Source: Fimbriimonadales bacterium
GTDB lineage: Bacteria; Armatimonadota; Fimbriimonadia; Fimbriimonadales; GBS-DC
Direction: 5' to 3'
Assembly: GCA_025060055.1 (NCBI GenBank)
Contig: JANXCK010000065.1
Span: 1 to 5,725, forward strand
DNA length: 5,725 bases
Shown here: one piece after another, positions 5,111 through 5,725 of the stretch
Numbering within the stretch: the stretch's first letter is position 1
Layout: each line of letters begins with the position of its first letter
Made by a program: the position numbers and the translations under genes
Notes under the pieces: generated by a model
Seen by the model: only the letters and a program-made list of their open reading frames with translations
The model's database searches: none
Told to the model about the DNA's origin: nothing

Positions 5111-5725
5111 CTACGCCGTCGCCTGCTGCACCACCTCGCTTAGCCTGCCGTACTCCGAAGGCGGAATCTTGCGCCCCTGCGTGTCGGTGCAGTAGAAGCT
5201 CAGCACGGCGCGCCCCGCCCACAAACCAAACCGCGCACTGTGAATGTTCCAACCAATCTGCGACAGCGCGTGCGCCGCCCGATACAACGCCCCCAAATCG
5301 GGCGCCGTGTGCAAATCCACCACCGTGTAGGCGTCGGAAGCGTCGTCGTGAATCTGCAGCAGGCTCACGCGCAGGGGGGCGTCGGGGTCTTTGCCGTGTT
5401 CGCGCAGCAAGTCGCCCACCACGCGCTCGCCCGTCAGCACCTGCCGCAACGCCCGCTCCAGCACAGCGCACTGGTTGGGCGACAACGGACGCGAGCGCAC
5501 CGTCAGCCCCAGCGTGTCCAACGCCACACGCGGCGCATCTGCGCGCGTCAGCACACGCGCCCACGCCACCTCCACCTCGAACGCATACAGCACGCCCGCA
5601 ATCTTGCTCAGCAAGCCCGGCTGCGGGTCGTCAAAGGTACACAGCGTCAGCTCCGTGCAGGGCGAATCGGGCGCACTGTGGAACTCCACAATCGGTCCCT
5701 CGCCTGCCCGCACACGCTCGATGTA
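5111..5725 (-). CDS. glnD: Tandem ACT-domain C terminus, probably [protein-PII] uridylyltransferase GlnD
   Basis: The gene runs in from the right edge: the frame is open to base 5725 and ends at TAG (5111-5113), giving 204 visible codons. Two ACT domains follow one another. The first (about 24-100) starts TELTLCTFDDPQPGLLSKI, matching the 'D-x-PGLL' signature, and contains the ALDTLGL strand. The second (about 132-202) has TVVDLHTAPDLGALYRAAHAL, GWNIHSARFGLWAGRAVLSF, and 'TDTQGRKI'. This order at the C terminus is typical of GlnD, a bifunctional enzyme that uridylylates or deuridylylates PII proteins in response to glutamine, sensed by these ACT domains. In the second, the usual 'PGLL' is replaced by 'LGAL', which may alter ligand binding. 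The nucleotidyltransferase and HD domains would lie outside the window, so a stand-alone double-ACT protein or another ACT regulator is not excluded. Confidence 0.65.
   Translation of the reverse strand, partial: YIERVRAGEGPIVEFHSAPDSPCTELTLCTFDDPQPGLLSKIAGVLYAFEVEVAWARVLTRADAPRVALDTLGLTVRSRPLSPNQCAVLERALRQVLTGERVVGDLLREHGKDPDAPLRVSLLQIHDDASDAYTVVDLHTAPDLGALYRAAHALSQIGWNIHSARFGLWAGRAVLSFYCTDTQGRKIPPSEYGRLSEVVQQATA

Noticed and set aside
5058..5564. A 168-codon minus frame inside the ACT-domain gene
   Set aside because: It is Ala/Gly/Arg-rich low-complexity sequence in another frame of the same strand; the ACT signatures lie in the overlapping frame.

Overview
The window looks like a GC-rich bacterial chromosome segment that is fairly ordinary in gene content. 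Compatible signs are a DUF4058 gene, a decorated-palindrome intergenic region, -10-like boxes set directly in front of start codons, and housekeeping genes interspersed with a decayed toxin-antitoxin module. Together these recall Armatimonadota or similar deep-branching, often hot-spring, bacteria. That assignment is an impression from gene style, not a proof, because no rRNA or phylogenetic marker was analysed.

Layout, plus strand: the 3' end of a DUF1573-like secreted or periplasmic protein (1-297); about 200 bases packed with six tight hairpins (305-456); a small membrane-anchored protein with short beta-like repeats (498-863) that overlaps acpS by 23 bases; acpS (841-1203, holo-ACP synthase), which overlaps purN (1200-1829, GAR transformylase) by ATGA; a nitrilase-superfamily amidohydrolase (1930-2859); and a two-TM receptor-like protein with no output domain (2906-3811).

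Layout, minus strand: after a convergent junction carrying an imperfect palindrome (3840-3895) come a DUF4058 gene (3901-4698), a PIN-toxin remnant (4758-4874) behind a solitary antitoxin-like gene (4792-5067), and the 3' end of a protein with two ACT domains, most likely GlnD (5111-5725, running off the window).

The 121-codon gene, acpS and purN form a tightly overlapping group and are probably co-transcribed. AcpS activates acyl carrier protein for lipid synthesis and PurN acts in purine synthesis, so the link is housekeeping rather than one pathway. The nitrilase gene, the receptor-like gene and the antitoxin gene each have a -10-like box exactly six bases in front of a potential start codon and no Shine-Dalgarno sequence, which suggests separate, leaderless transcripts. 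The genes with a clear AGGAGG are the 121-codon gene and the DUF4058 gene. No complete, clearly new multi-gene system is visible. The observations most worth following are the shared leaderless-start motif, the hairpin array and the collapsed toxin-antitoxin locus.
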